A stretch of DNA of 64,000 nt, taken from NCBI RefSeq assembly GCF_000497575.1, contig NZ_APJI01000004.1, positions 62,001-126,000 of the forward strand, given 5' to 3'. The position numbers and the translations under genes were made by a program. The notes under the pieces are model-generated. The model did not search any database. It saw nothing but the letters and a program-made list of their open reading frames with translations, and was not told the origin of the DNA. The first letter of the stretch is position 1; each line of letters starts with the position of its first letter. The stretch comes from Afipia sp. OHSU_II-C1 (GTDB lineage Bacteria; Pseudomonadota; Alphaproteobacteria; Rhizobiales; Xanthobacteraceae). Of this stretch, positions 31,419-43,325 are shown in pieces.

Positions 31419-31455
31419 ACCCACAGCGCATTGGAATCCCGATGCGCGCGTGGGT
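31419..31455 (+). terminator. Terminator after secG, before pyrG
   Basis: ACCCAC-A-GCGCAT pairs with ATGCGC-GC-GTGGGT with a small internal bulge, closing a 10-base loop, and is followed by TTCGTTTT. It lies in the 174-base secG-pyrG gap. It may alternatively be an attenuator in the pyrG leader, but no run of C residues for the reiterative mechanism known in Bacillus was seen. Confidence 0.6.
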
Positions 31456-31492
31456 TTCGTTTTGCGAATCACACCGGCGGAGCTAAAGGTAG

Positions 31493-33762
<2,270 letters not shown>

Positions 33763-33969
33763 TGATGCTCCAGAACGAATTGACGAGCGGGCGGTGCCGC
33801 TCGTGTGCCGTCCCGAATCGCAACCGATGACGGGACGCGCGCAATATCGCGGCCGTGCATTGCGACAACATTGCGTGACGTCTTGCGGAGGAGTGACTCG
33901 AGGATCGAGTGAGGCGGACGCATTCGCGCGCGATGCGCCGGCGCGGAGGTTGCGTGTGTGACTGTCGTG

Positions 33970-35346
33970 CTACGGAGAAAAAATGGCAGGCAGTGTTATC
34001 CTGAAACAGGCGCCGCCGTACTGATTGTCGAGCACGGTCACGTATCCCCGATGCAGGTGAACGATTTCGCGGACGAGATTAAGTCCGAGCCCTGCGCCGC
34101 GGTCGAGCGGCTGAATCCTGTAGAAAGGCTCGAAGATGCGTGCGCGCTGTTCCGCAGGTATGCCTATTCCCTGATCGATGACGTCGATGGTGCAGGGGAA
34201 TGTAACCCTGACGCTGATTGTGCCCTGGTGACCCGCGTGTTCGATCGCATTCTGCACCAGATTGGTGATCGCTCGCTCAAGCGCGGTTTGGTCTCCAAGC
34301 GTTTCAACCGGTTCGGCTGCGGCCTCGAATGATATGTCGTAACCCGCAGCGATTGCGAGCGGCGCAAGGTCGGCAACGACGCGCCGCCCGACCGCCACGA
34401 GATCAACCCGGGAGAATGGCGTTCGGTTCTGGTCGAGCCGCTGAATGTCGAGCAGTTGCTCGGCCAGCGTTGCCAGGCGGGCTGCATCCTCCATCAGGCG
34501 CGTCTTGTCCGGGCCCTGCGGCAATGACTCGAGCCGCGTGCTCAGGATGGCGATCGGTGTGCGAAGCTCATGGGCAGCATCAGCGGTAAAACGCTTGTGG
34601 CGAGCATATCCCTCGTCGAGCCGCACGAGTGCGTCGTTCACGGCGTTGACCAGCGGTGCGACTTCAGCGGGAACATCCTCGAGCGGCAATCTGGCGCCGC
34701 GCTTGTCAATATCGATACGACGGGCCTGATCGGCTGCGGCGTCCAGGCCGGTAAGGGCGCGGCGAACAACGATCGGTGTTGCGATGACGGTTGTCAGGGT
34801 CATGAGCAACAGGCTCGGCAGCGCGAAGCCGACGAACACCATGAACGCTACCAGCGCAGCCTTGCCGGCGGACATGTCGCCCTGCGTCGCCGTCAGTATC
34901 TGCACATTGCCCGCGGCGGTTTCGACGCGCTTCAACCGCGCAGCGGGTTTGCGCGGATCGTCATTCAGCATCTGCCAGCCAAGCCGGGCCTGACTGATGT
35001 GGTCAAGCGCGCCGCCGATCTGCGCGAACTCGAGCGGGACGGACCCCTCCGACAGGGATTGTCCCTGCCGGTCCCGGATGACGAACCAGAGATCGGGAAC
35101 ATCGGACCGCAACTTCTTAAGTTGCGGCGTCGAGACCAGATCGAGCTTGCCCTCTGCGTCGCGCTCGACAGCCTTTTGTAGGACATCGATGGCATGCTCT
35201 TCGTCGCGGTTGTCGAGAAGAAGACCCGTGCCCCACAACGTACCGACGATCAGCAGAACGAGAAGCGCCAGCAGCGCGGCCTGCAACGGCACCAAGCGCC
35301 AGACCAGCCGCGATTTCAGGGAAGGCGAGGTGGATTGCAGCATCAT
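33970..35346 (-). CDS. Sensor histidine kinase
   Basis: Membrane-bound kinase of a two-component system. Two membrane segments (about 15-43 and 160-188) bracket a periplasmic sensor region of about 115 residues. A HAMP-like linker follows. The phospho-acceptor His is in FTADAAHELRTPIAIL near residue 258. The ATPase domain has the N box NLVQNAIEHAG and glycine boxes DQGIGIP and GAGLGLNLV. Its start overlaps the response regulator stop by four bases, so the pair is co-translated. The signal is unknown; the sensor domain resembles those of PhoQ/QseC-type kinases only loosely. Confidence 0.92.
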   Translation of the reverse strand: MMLQSTSPSLKSRLVWRLVPLQAALLALLVLLIVGTLWGTGLLLDNRDEEHAIDVLQKAVERDAEGKLDLVSTPQLKKLRSDVPDLWFVIRDRQGQSLSEGSVPLEFAQIGGALDHISQARLGWQMLNDDPRKPAARLKRVETAAGNVQILTATQGDMSAGKAALVAFMVFVGFALPSLLLMTLTTVIATPIVVRRALTGLDAAADQARRIDIDKRGARLPLEDVPAEVAPLVNAVNDALVRLDEGYARHKRFTADAAHELRTPIAILSTRLESLPQGPDKTRLMEDAARLATLAEQLLDIQRLDQNRTPFSRVDLVAVGRRVVADLAPLAIAAGYDISFEAAAEPVETLGDQTALERAITNLVQNAIEHAGHQGTISVRVTFPCTIDVIDQGIGIPAEQRARIFEPFYRIQPLDRGAGLGLNLVREIVHLHRGYVTVLDNQYGGACFRITLPAIFSP

Positions 35347-36017
35347 GTCTGCTGCTTCAGCAAATAGCCGACGCCGCGAATGCCGTGAATTTCGACGCCG
35401 GCGTTCGCGTCGGTGAGTTTCCGCCGAAGCCGCGACACATGCGTGTCCAGCGCATTCGACTGAATCTCGTCGTCGAAGTTGTAGACGGCCTCTTCAAGGG
35501 TCGGCCTTAGCACGGTGCGGCCCAGACGCCGCAGCAAGGCTTCCAGAACGAGCAACTCACGGCGCGGCAACTCCAGCAAACGCCCCTCAACGCTGGCCTC
35601 GCGGTGGCTGAAATCGAAGGTGAGGCGACCGGCCCGCATGTGACTGGATTGAAGGCCCGCAGGCCGGCGTAGGACCGCGCGCAGCCTCGCCAGCAGTTCT
35701 TCGACGGAAAACGGTTTCGTCAGATAATCATCCGCGCCGCTGTCGAGACCGGCAATGCGGTCCGCGAGATCGCCGCGCGCGGTCAGGACGATGATGGGGA
35801 TGCCGTCGGCTCGGGCCCGAACCTTTGGAATCAGCGAGAGACCATCGCCGTCGGGGAGCCGGCGATCGAGCAGAACGGCGGCATGGACATCGGCCGCGAT
35901 GGCTTCTTCTGCGTCGGCAAGGGTCGGCACATGGTCGACCACCATGTCATAGCCCTTCAGCGCGGCGGACAGGGCGGCGGCCATTTCCGGTTCGTCTTCC
36001 ACCAGCAGGATTCGCAT
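35343..36017 (-). CDS. OmpR-family response regulator
   Basis: Receiver domain (1-115) with acidic residues in LLVEDEPEM, phosphoacceptor Asp51 (VLLDRRLPDGDGL) and Lys in LTKPFS. A winged-helix DNA-binding domain follows (about 130-224, ending RGVGYLLKQQT). ATG 36017 (MRILLVEDE) is chosen over a GTG nine bases upstream. The next gene on the left is its cognate kinase. The promoter must lie in 36018-36112, back to back with the zinc-finger gene. Targets are unknown. Confidence 0.93.
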   Translation of the reverse strand: MRILLVEDEPEMAAALSAALKGYDMVVDHVPTLADAEEAIAADVHAAVLLDRRLPDGDGLSLIPKVRARADGIPIIVLTARGDLADRIAGLDSGADDYLTKPFSVEELLARLRAVLRRPAGLQSSHMRAGRLTFDFSHREASVEGRLLELPRRELLVLEALLRRLGRTVLRPTLEEAVYNFDDEIQSNALDTHVSRLRRKLTDANAGVEIHGIRGVGYLLKQQT

Positions 36018-36112
36018 TACGTGCACTCGCTCATGAGAGATGTCCTAGAGCACGTGCATTGCGGCTGCATTGCGGGAACTGGATAACGGGTATCGACAAC
36101 ACCTCCAAACCG

Positions 36113-36133
36113 CCGTCAAGCGATCCTTGACGG
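36113..36133. promoter_or_regulatory. Palindromic operator 1 of the zinc-finger/HTH gene
   Basis: CCGTCAAG-CGATC-CTTGACGG is a perfect inverted repeat with 8-base arms and a 5-base spacer. Its right half overlaps the predicted -35 box. The same core GTCAAG-N5-CTTGAC recurs 40 bases downstream. Confidence 0.65.
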
Positions 36134-36156
36134 ATTTATAAAGGCGGACATATTGT
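36127..36156 (+). promoter_or_regulatory. Predicted promoter of the zinc-finger/HTH gene
   Basis: TTGACG (36127-36132) and TATTGT (36151-36156) are 18 bases apart. Both boxes overlap the palindromes on either side, so a protein bound there would exclude RNA polymerase. The predicted start of transcription falls in operator 2, giving a very short leader. Confidence 0.55.
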
Positions 36157-36171
36157 CAAGATATCCTTGAC
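36155..36171. promoter_or_regulatory. Palindromic operator 2 of the zinc-finger/HTH gene
   Basis: GTCAAG-ATATC-CTTGAC is a perfect inverted repeat; the central ATATC itself is nearly symmetric. Its centre is 40 bases (about four helical turns) from the centre of operator 1. It ends just before the Shine-Dalgarno GGAGG at 36172-36176. Confidence 0.65.
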
Positions 36172-36183
36172 GGAGGCCATGCC

Positions 36184-36552
36184 ATGGCTGGAAAGTCTGA
36201 AGCCGCTGCTCCGAAAGCGGCCACAGACATTTTATTCTGCTCGTTCTGCGGCAAGTCGAAGGACGCCGTCAAAACGCTGATCGCCGGTCCGACCGTTTTC
36301 ATCTGTAATGAATGCGTCGCTGTCTGCACCAAGTTTATCAGCGGCGAGGCGTCGCCCGAGCAAACGGATTGGGACAAGTGTTCCGACGAATTCCTGCTTG
36401 AACAACTTCCGCGCACATCGGCCATCGCGGACGCCGCCGGCGATCACCTGGCGTCGCACGTCGCAACGCTGCGCAAGCGGGAAGTGACATGGGAGGCGAT
36501 CGGCAGGGCGCTTGGGATTTCCCGGCAGGCGGCATGGGAGCGGTTCTCCTGA
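36184..36552 (+). CDS. Small ClpX-type zinc-finger protein with C-terminal HTH
   Basis: A 122-residue protein. The N-terminal half is a ClpX C4-type zinc finger (Cys19-x2-Cys22, Cys41-x2-Cys44, in [10 protein letters not shown] and [10 protein letters not shown]). The AAA+ part of ClpX is absent. The C-terminal end, [20 protein letters not shown] (101-120), reads as a helix-turn-helix. The likely role is a DNA-binding regulator, with the zinc finger used for dimerisation or partner contact. Two identical-core palindromes overlap its predicted promoter, suggesting autorepression. GGAGG lies seven bases before the ATG. Function is inferred from domains only. Confidence 0.82.
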   Translation: MAGKSEAAAPKAATDILFCSFCGKSKDAVKTLIAGPTVFICNECVAVCTKFISGEASPEQTDWDKCSDEFLLEQLPRTSAIADAAGDHLASHVATLRKREVTWEAIGRALGISRQAAWERFS

Positions 36553-36577
36553 GACGAGAATCGGGATCTGGTCGAGC

Positions 36578-37390
36578 ATGACTCCCAAAATAAAACCGCC
36601 GCCTCTTCAATCGACAGACGATCCGGTGCGGCCATGGGGAGAACGTCCGGCTGACCGGCAGCCGGACGTGCCGGTTGACCAGCCACCCGTTCCTGTCAGG
36701 CGGCGCAGGCGCGGCTCGGGGATGTTGGCGTCCGTGATCTTCGCGGGTCTTCTGTTGGCGGGCGTCCTCATTCCTGCATATCGGGATATCTCGTCGCCGG
36801 GCGCATGGTCCTATTGGAGAGAGTTTTTCGGTTCGCCCAGCATGACCGCATCGACGGTCAGCGTGGCCGACGGCCGGAGGGGGCTCGCCATCGACGGGCG
36901 GGTCGGACCTGCGTCCGCAAGCTGGTTTCGTGAACAGCTCGACGCGGCCAAGCTCACCAGCGGCGATGTGGTCTTCCTGTCGTCGCCGGGCGGCGCGCTC
37001 GATCAGGGCCTGATCATGGGGGCGGTGGTCCGTTCGCGCGGACTGACGACGGTGGTCGGGAGAGTCGATTCCAGCGGGAGTCCGCAACCAGCGCGCTGCG
37101 CCAGTGCATGCGTGTTTGTCTTCGCAGGCGGCAAGGTCCGCGAGGCGATGCCGCGTTCCATGCTCGGCGTTCACCAGTTCAGCAGCACAGGGGCAAAAGG
37201 CGATGAATCGGCGGGCGATCTGGTCTCGCGGACTCAGCGCACCACCGGAATCATTCTCGACTACATGACACAGATGGGTGTTTCACCGTCGATCATGCAG
37301 GCGATGACGGCGAGCAAGGATATCCGCTGGCTTACCGAGAAAGAGGCGTTCGAGATGAACCTGGTCACGGCGCGTTACGCAGGAAGCTGA
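36578..37390 (+). CDS. Membrane-anchored ClpP/crotonase-fold protein
   Basis: A 270-residue protein with a Pro/Arg-rich cytoplasmic N-terminus, one membrane segment (about 48-67) and a periplasmic domain of the ClpP/crotonase superfamily (COG3904-like). VVFLSSPGGALDQGLIMGAV (131-150) corresponds to the oxyanion-forming strand-turn of ClpP. CASAC (174-178) puts Ser176 at the nucleophile position, and GVHQF supplies His199. Proteolytic activity is plausible but unproven. ATG 36578 is chosen over a start inside the upstream gene. It is 25 bases downstream of the zinc-finger gene and is probably co-transcribed. Confidence 0.75.
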   Translation: MTPKIKPPPLQSTDDPVRPWGERPADRQPDVPVDQPPVPVRRRRRGSGMLASVIFAGLLLAGVLIPAYRDISSPGAWSYWREFFGSPSMTASTVSVADGRRGLAIDGRVGPASASWFREQLDAAKLTSGDVVFLSSPGGALDQGLIMGAVVRSRGLTTVVGRVDSSGSPQPARCASACVFVFAGGKVREAMPRSMLGVHQFSSTGAKGDESAGDLVSRTQRTTGIILDYMTQMGVSPSIMQAMTASKDIRWLTEKEAFEMNLVTARYAGS

Positions 37391-37401
37391 GAACGCAAAG
37401 C

Positions 37402-37755
37402 CTACTTCGGACAGCCCGAGGTCTGATCGCCGGTGCGCGCCGCGGGCTTGCCGTTGATATAGATGCCACCTGCGCCGCCAACCACAACGCCGCCGCATCC
37501 GGTCTTGCCGCTCATCACAGCCGCAGGCTTGCCGTTGATGAAGACGTTTGGAGAGCCTTCGACAATCACGCTGCCGCCGCTGGTGGTATCGCCCTGCCGC
37601 GCGGCGGGCTTGCCGTTGAAGGTGACGCCGCCTGCGCCACCTGTGACCACGCCGGGCGCTCCGGGTGACTGCGCAGGAGCGGATGTTATCAAGCCGGATG
37701 CCGCGATGGCCAGCGTCAAGCTAAGCAAAGTCTTTTGCATGAATAGTTCTCGCAT
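37402..37755 (-). CDS. Sec-exported PAAR-like repeat protein
   Basis: A signal peptide (MRELFMQKTLLSLTL... to about SAPAQ) is followed by about 90 residues of Gly-rich beta repeats with PAAR-type units: FNGKPAARQGDTTSGG, VFINGKPAAVMSGKTGCGG and IYINGKPAARTGDQTSGCPK. PAAR proteins normally cap type VI secretion spikes and are cytoplasmic. Here a Sec signal is present and no T6SS gene is nearby. ATG 37755 has GAGGA close by; an internal ATG at 37740 would start with MQKTLLSLTL. The gene ends 11 bases from the ClpP-fold gene, tail to tail. Confidence 0.75.
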   Translation of the reverse strand: MRELFMQKTLLSLTLAIAASGLITSAPAQSPGAPGVVTGGAGGVTFNGKPAARQGDTTSGGSVIVEGSPNVFINGKPAAVMSGKTGCGGVVVGGAGGIYINGKPAARTGDQTSGCPK

Positions 37756-37872
37756 TGGTCCTCGAGAAGCGCTTGATAACGGATCGCTCAGGCCACTATA
37801 TGCCGTTCCTTGAGAGCCTGCATAATCCAGTCGGCGTAATTCGTCCGCCGGTTCAATCAACAAGAGGGGCTA

Positions 37873-38205
37873 ATGACCAAAATCTATGAAATGCGCGTTT
37901 ATCGCTGCCTTCCGGGACGGCTTCCCGATCTGATGAATCGTTTTCAGAACCACACGCTGAAGATTTGGGAAAAGCATGGCATCCGTCAGGCCGGTTTTTT
38001 CACCACGGTGGTCGGCCAGTCCAATCAGGAACTGACATACTTCCTGGCGTGGGACTCGCTTGCGGAGCGCGAGCAGAAATGGACTGCATTTTCGACCGAT
38101 CCGGTCTGGATATCCACCCGCGCCGAGACCGAGAAGAACGGTCAGATCGTCGAGAACATCGTCAGCCAGTTTCTGGCGCCGACGGCATTTTCCTCGGTGA
38201 AGTGA
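37873..38205 (+). CDS. NIPSNAP family protein
   Basis: A 110-residue dimeric alpha-beta barrel protein. It opens with KIYEMRVYRCLPGRLPDLMN and continues with HTLKIWEKHGIRQAGFFTTVVG and LTYFLAWDSLAEREQKWTAF, all typical of NIPSNAP. The biochemical role of bacterial members is mostly unknown; some sit with degradation genes. It is followed after 21 bases by a VOC-family gene, suggesting one transcript and perhaps a shared catabolic or detoxification task. Confidence 0.85.
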   Translation: MTKIYEMRVYRCLPGRLPDLMNRFQNHTLKIWEKHGIRQAGFFTTVVGQSNQELTYFLAWDSLAEREQKWTAFSTDPVWISTRAETEKNGQIVENIVSQFLAPTAFSSVK

Positions 38206-38226
38206 GGGCGCCTCCGCGCATCGGTC

Positions 38227-39099
38227 ATGTCCCGCGGTCTCGATCATATCGTCCATGCCGTCCGCGATCTCGATGCTGCGGCGGATTTCTACCGCCGCGC
38301 CGGCTTCACGGTCGGCGCGCGCAACCGGCATCCGTGGGGCACGCATAATCTTGTCGTGCAGTTTCCCGGCTTTTTCATAGAGGTTCTGACGGTCGCCGAA
38401 CCCGAGAAACTTGGAGACGACGGCCTGTCGCTGCATTTCGGCGTTCCGAACCGCGAGGCTATCGCGCGCGGCGATGGCTTCTCGATGCTGGTGTTCGAGA
38501 GTACGGACAGCGAAGCCGATGTCGCCGACTTCGCGCGACATGGCATTGGTGCATCGAAGTCGTTGCCGTTTTCGCGCGAGGCGAAGCTGCCTGATGGAAG
38601 CGCCACGACTGTCGGTTTTTCGCTCGCCTTCGCGCGTGATGCACTGTCGCCCCACACGACGTTCTTCACCTGCAAGCAGCACAATCCGGCCGCGTTCTGG
38701 AAACCGGACTATCAGCAGCATGCCAATGGCGCGAGCAGCGTTCTCGGCGCGGTCCTTGTCGCGGACAATCCCGCTGATCATCATATTTTCCTCGGTGCAC
38801 TGACCGGGGTGCGCGATCTCCATTCCAGTTCGATCGGCGTCACCGCAAACACCCCGCGCGGCGATGTCGAGATCATGGAAGCGGTGTCGTTCCGCGACCA
38901 GTTTGGAACCCTGCCGAAACTGGACGGCGAGGGCGCTTCGATCAAAGGGCTGCGCCTTGCGGTGCCAGACATCGATGCAACCGAGCGAATCCTCAAAAGC
39001 GGCGGGGTGGCCTCGAACCGGCACATCGGCCGGCTGGTGGTGCCGCCTGAGGCAGCCTTTGGCGCAACCCTGATATTCGAGACACCGGCCGGGATTTGA
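38227..39099 (+). CDS. VOC (glyoxalase-like) family protein
   Basis: A 290-residue protein beginning RGLDHIVHAVRDLDAAADFY, the hallmark of the vicinal oxygen chelate fold; His7 is a likely metal ligand. The N-terminal half fits a Glyoxalase_3-like domain. The C-terminal half, with GASIKGLRLAVPDIDATERI, looks like a second VOC module. The substrate is unknown. It could be a dioxygenase or lyase acting on an organic metabolite. It follows the NIPSNAP gene. Confidence 0.82.
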   Translation: MSRGLDHIVHAVRDLDAAADFYRRAGFTVGARNRHPWGTHNLVVQFPGFFIEVLTVAEPEKLGDDGLSLHFGVPNREAIARGDGFSMLVFESTDSEADVADFARHGIGASKSLPFSREAKLPDGSATTVGFSLAFARDALSPHTTFFTCKQHNPAAFWKPDYQQHANGASSVLGAVLVADNPADHHIFLGALTGVRDLHSSSIGVTANTPRGDVEIMEAVSFRDQFGTLPKLDGEGASIKGLRLAVPDIDATERILKSGGVASNRHIGRLVVPPEAAFGATLIFETPAGI

Positions 39100-39167
39100 C
39101 GGGCCGGACTTGATAGGGCACTCCCTCACCGGCATGGTCCAACCGATTTTCTGAAAAGGGACACCCT

Positions 39168-40019
39168 TTGAACGCCAAGATTTCCGCGGCCCCGGTGGTT
39201 TCCGCAGGCAACGTCAAGTTCGGCAACGCGCTGCCTTTGGCGGTGATCGCCGGGCCGTGCCAGTTGGAGAGCCGCGCGCATGGGCTGGAAGTCGCGTCCG
39301 CGCTGAAGGAGATCGCCGCGCGCCTCAAGATCGGGCTCGTCTACAAGACCTCGTTCGACAAGGCCAACCGCACCAGCGCGTCCGGCGCGCGCGGCATGGG
39401 CCTCGAGAAGGCGCTGCCGATCTTTGCCGAAATTCGCGAAACACTCGGTCTGCCGGTGCTGACCGATGTCCACGAAGTCGAACAATGCGCGCCCGTGGCC
39501 GAGGCGGTCGACGTGTTGCAGATCCCGGCGTTCCTCTGCCGTCAGACCGACCTGCTGCTGGCGGCCGCGGCGACCGGCAAGATCGTGAATGTGAAGAAGG
39601 GCCAGTTCCTCGCGCCGTGGGACATGGCCAACGTCGTCGGCAAGGTCACCGGGGGCGGCAATCCGAATGTCATGGTGACCGAACGCGGCGCATCGTTCGG
39701 TTACAACACCTTGGTCTCCGACATGCGGGCGCTGCCGATCCTTGCGCGCACCACCGGTGCGCCGGTGATCTTCGATGCGACTCACTCGGTGCAGCAGCCG
39801 GGCGGCAAGGGGACTTCATCCGGCGGCGAACGGGAGTTCGTGCCGGTGCTGGCGCGCGCTGCCGTGGCCGTTGGCGTCGCGGGTGTGTTCATCGAGACGC
39901 ATCCCGATCCCGACAACGCGCCGTCGGACGGGCCGAACATGGTGCCGCTGAAGGATTTCGAGGCACTGGTGAAAAATCTGATGGGATTTGATGCGCTCGC
40001 AAAGAGCGGAGCGCGCTAG
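39168..40019 (+). CDS. kdsA: 3-deoxy-8-phosphooctulonate synthase (KDO-8-P synthase)
   Basis: Condenses phosphoenolpyruvate and arabinose 5-phosphate to KDO-8-P for the lipopolysaccharide core. Motifs: [45 protein letters not shown] and [12 protein letters not shown]. The start is TTG at 39168, with AAGGG seven bases upstream; the next in-frame ATG would remove the active-site N-terminus. At 283 residues it is normal. It is near pyrG and eno, as in many proteobacteria. Confidence 0.96.
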   Translation: MNAKISAAPVVSAGNVKFGNALPLAVIAGPCQLESRAHGLEVASALKEIAARLKIGLVYKTSFDKANRTSASGARGMGLEKALPIFAEIRETLGLPVLTDVHEVEQCAPVAEAVDVLQIPAFLCRQTDLLLAAAATGKIVNVKKGQFLAPWDMANVVGKVTGGGNPNVMVTERGASFGYNTLVSDMRALPILARTTGAPVIFDATHSVQQPGGKGTSSGGEREFVPVLARAAVAVGVAGVFIETHPDPDNAPSDGPNMVPLKDFEALVKNLMGFDALAKSGAR

Positions 40020-40060
40020 GCCTGCGCCGGCGCGGCGTTAAAGGAACGAACGAAGTCCTG

Positions 40061-41236
40061 ATGCTGCCGATCCTCAATGTCATCGCCGCGACGACGTTCG
40101 CATCGGCCCTTTCGTCGCGTGCGATGGAACCAGTGCTGCCGCTCGTGGCTGGCGATTTCGGCGTCACGGTCGCGACCGCAGCGAGCCTGTCGGCAGCCGT
40201 CGCGCTGACATTCGCCATTGTGCAGCCGATCCTTGGTGCCGCGGCCGACATGTTCGGCAAGCCCCGGTTGATGATCGCGTGTCTGGTTCTGCTCGGCGGT
40301 GCCAACATCGTCGGCGCAATGGCGACCTCGTTCGAAATGCTGTTCCTGTCCCGCATCCTCTGCGGCATCGCCGCGGGAGGTACATTCCCGATCGCATTCG
40401 GATTGACCGGCGATCTGGTGCCGACGGCGCAAAGACAAGTGGCGCTGAGCCGTGTGCTGGCAGGCGCCATGACCGGAAACCTTCTGGGGGCGTCGGCGGC
40501 CGGGGTGATCGGCGACTTTCTCGGATGGCGCGGCGTTCTGGCAGTTCTCGGCGCGGTCATGGTGGTTGCGTCGGCGGCGGTGTTCATGGGCTTCCGGCGC
40601 GGCGGCGTGACCAGTCCGCGAAGCGGTGTCAGCTTCAAGTCGCTGAAAGACGGCTATCGCACGATCCTGCACAATCCCAATGCGCGGGTGTGTTTCACCG
40701 CGGTCTTTATCGAGGGAATCTGCGTTCTCGGTCTTTTGCCGTTCGTCGCCGCGTTTCTGTTCGAACTCGGCGAGACCCGCGCGTCGATACCGGGCGTCGT
40801 GATCGCCGCATTCGCACTGGGCGGGTTGCTTTACAGCATGAGCGTCGCGCGGCTGCTGCCGCGATTTGGCGTCAACGGCTTGATGATCGGCGGCGCCGTG
40901 GTCGTGGCGCTGCAGTTCGTGATTATCGCGTTCGGGCCGCGGTGGGAGATCCAGGCGATCTCGTTCCTCATCATGGGCTGGGGGTTCTATTCGCTGCACG
41001 GCTCGTTGCAGGTGTTCTCCAGCGATCTCGCGCCCGAGGCGCGCGCCTCGGCGATGTCGCTGCATGCGTTCTGCTTCTTCATGGGGCAGGCGGTGGGGCC
41101 GATCGTCTACGGCTTTACGCTGGCGCATGCCGGCAAGCAGGCGACGCTGATCATGAGCGCGATGGTCATCCTCGTGCTCGGCATCGTGGCCGCGCGGCTG
41201 CTGCATCAGAAGCCGGCGGAGATGGCGGATATCTAG
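40061..41236 (+). CDS. MFS transporter
   Basis: A 391-residue major facilitator superfamily protein with about 12 predicted membrane segments. The cytoplasmic loop 2-3 motif is LGAAADMFGKPRLM (family DRxGRR-like, weak). CGIAAGGTFPIAFGL fits an antiporter-type motif in helix 4-5. Drug or metabolite export is likely but the substrate cannot be read. It lies 41 bases after kdsA in the same direction and is followed by an intergenic palindrome. Confidence 0.85.
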   Translation: MLPILNVIAATTFASALSSRAMEPVLPLVAGDFGVTVATAASLSAAVALTFAIVQPILGAAADMFGKPRLMIACLVLLGGANIVGAMATSFEMLFLSRILCGIAAGGTFPIAFGLTGDLVPTAQRQVALSRVLAGAMTGNLLGASAAGVIGDFLGWRGVLAVLGAVMVVASAAVFMGFRRGGVTSPRSGVSFKSLKDGYRTILHNPNARVCFTAVFIEGICVLGLLPFVAAFLFELGETRASIPGVVIAAFALGGLLYSMSVARLLPRFGVNGLMIGGAVVVALQFVIIAFGPRWEIQAISFLIMGWGFYSLHGSLQVFSSDLAPEARASAMSLHAFCFFMGQAVGPIVYGFTLAHAGKQATLIMSAMVILVLGIVAARLLHQKPAEMADI

Positions 41237-41284
41237 CGCATGATCCAAAAAAGCAGGAATCAGTTTTCCGACCAGATCATGCGC
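41236..41284. repeat. Interspersed palindrome GCGCATGATC...GATCATGCGC
   Basis: Perfect 10-base arms flank a 29-base centre (CCAAAAAAGCAGG... ...TTTTCC...). It begins at the last base of the MFS stop codon and separates that gene from convergent queF. The pattern matches a family of intergenic palindromes I recognise from Bradyrhizobium-type genomes. It may serve as a bidirectional terminator. Confidence 0.72.
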
Positions 41285-41291
41285 AAGTAGA

Positions 41292-41771
41292 TCATCCCCG
41301 TCCGCGATAGGGCGGGACGCCCTGATCCGGCATCCATACATTCGCCGGAAGTTTTCCAGCCTGCCAGAACACATCGATCGGCATGCCCCCGCGTGGATAG
41401 AAATATCCGCCGATCCGCAGCCAGCGCGGCGCCAGCAGCTTTGTCAGCCGCTTGCCGATGGACACCGTGCAATCTTCATGGAACGAGCCGACGTTGCGGA
41501 AGCTGTTGAGATAGAGCTTCAGCGACTTCGACTCCACGAGCCATTTATTTGGCACGTAATCGATGACGAGAATGGCGAAATCCGGCTGGCCGGTGACCGG
41601 GCAGATCGAGGTGAATTCCGGCATCGTGAAACGTGCGACATAATTCGTGTCGGAGTGCGGGTTCGGAACCCGGTCGAGCTGCGCCTGTTCGGGCGAGGCA
41701 GGTGTTTCGACCTGCTGGCCGAGTTGCAACGACGGCGCGGCGGTCTTGGTGATGCGGGGCTTTCTGGACAT
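41292..41771 (-). CDS. queF: NADPH-dependent preQ0 reductase QueF
   Basis: Reduces 7-cyano-7-deazaguanine to preQ1 for queuosine in tRNA. The 159-residue unimodular (T-fold) type. Catalytic Cys57 is in [14 protein letters not shown] with Asp64; the substrate motif is [14 protein letters not shown] (80-93), and SFHED has His98-Glu99. ATG 41771 is preferred because GGAG lies six bases upstream, inside the alternative longer start at 41783. No preQ1 riboswitch was recognised upstream. Confidence 0.96.
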   Translation of the reverse strand: MSRKPRITKTAAPSLQLGQQVETPASPEQAQLDRVPNPHSDTNYVARFTMPEFTSICPVTGQPDFAILVIDYVPNKWLVESKSLKLYLNSFRNVGSFHEDCTVSIGKRLTKLLAPRWLRIGGYFYPRGGMPIDVFWQAGKLPANVWMPDQGVPPYRGRG

Positions 41772-41868
41772 CGGTATCTCCATTTATCCCCTGATAGCGA
41801 TTCCTGATCAAAACGTCACGGGATCAAAGACTTCGGTTGGCCTTTTCGAGCGCGGCGCGTTCCTGTAG

Positions 41869-43194
<1,326 letters not shown>

Positions 43195-43325
43195 ACCGCG
43201 TTCTACCGGAAGGCGTGCCGACGCAACGCTGGGTTTCGTTTTCATATCGCGCTTGCGGCTTGCCTTGGCGGGCCGCACTCGCTTGAGTGGCGTCCGCGAA
43301 AATCAAGCTGCGGGAGACATACGCC

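Noticed and set aside
33783-33804. Perfect 8-bp inverted repeat ACGAGCGG-N6-CCGCTCGT upstream of the methyltransferase-like gene
   Set aside because: GC-rich short palindromes are common here. It may be a leader hairpin, but nothing links it to a regulator.
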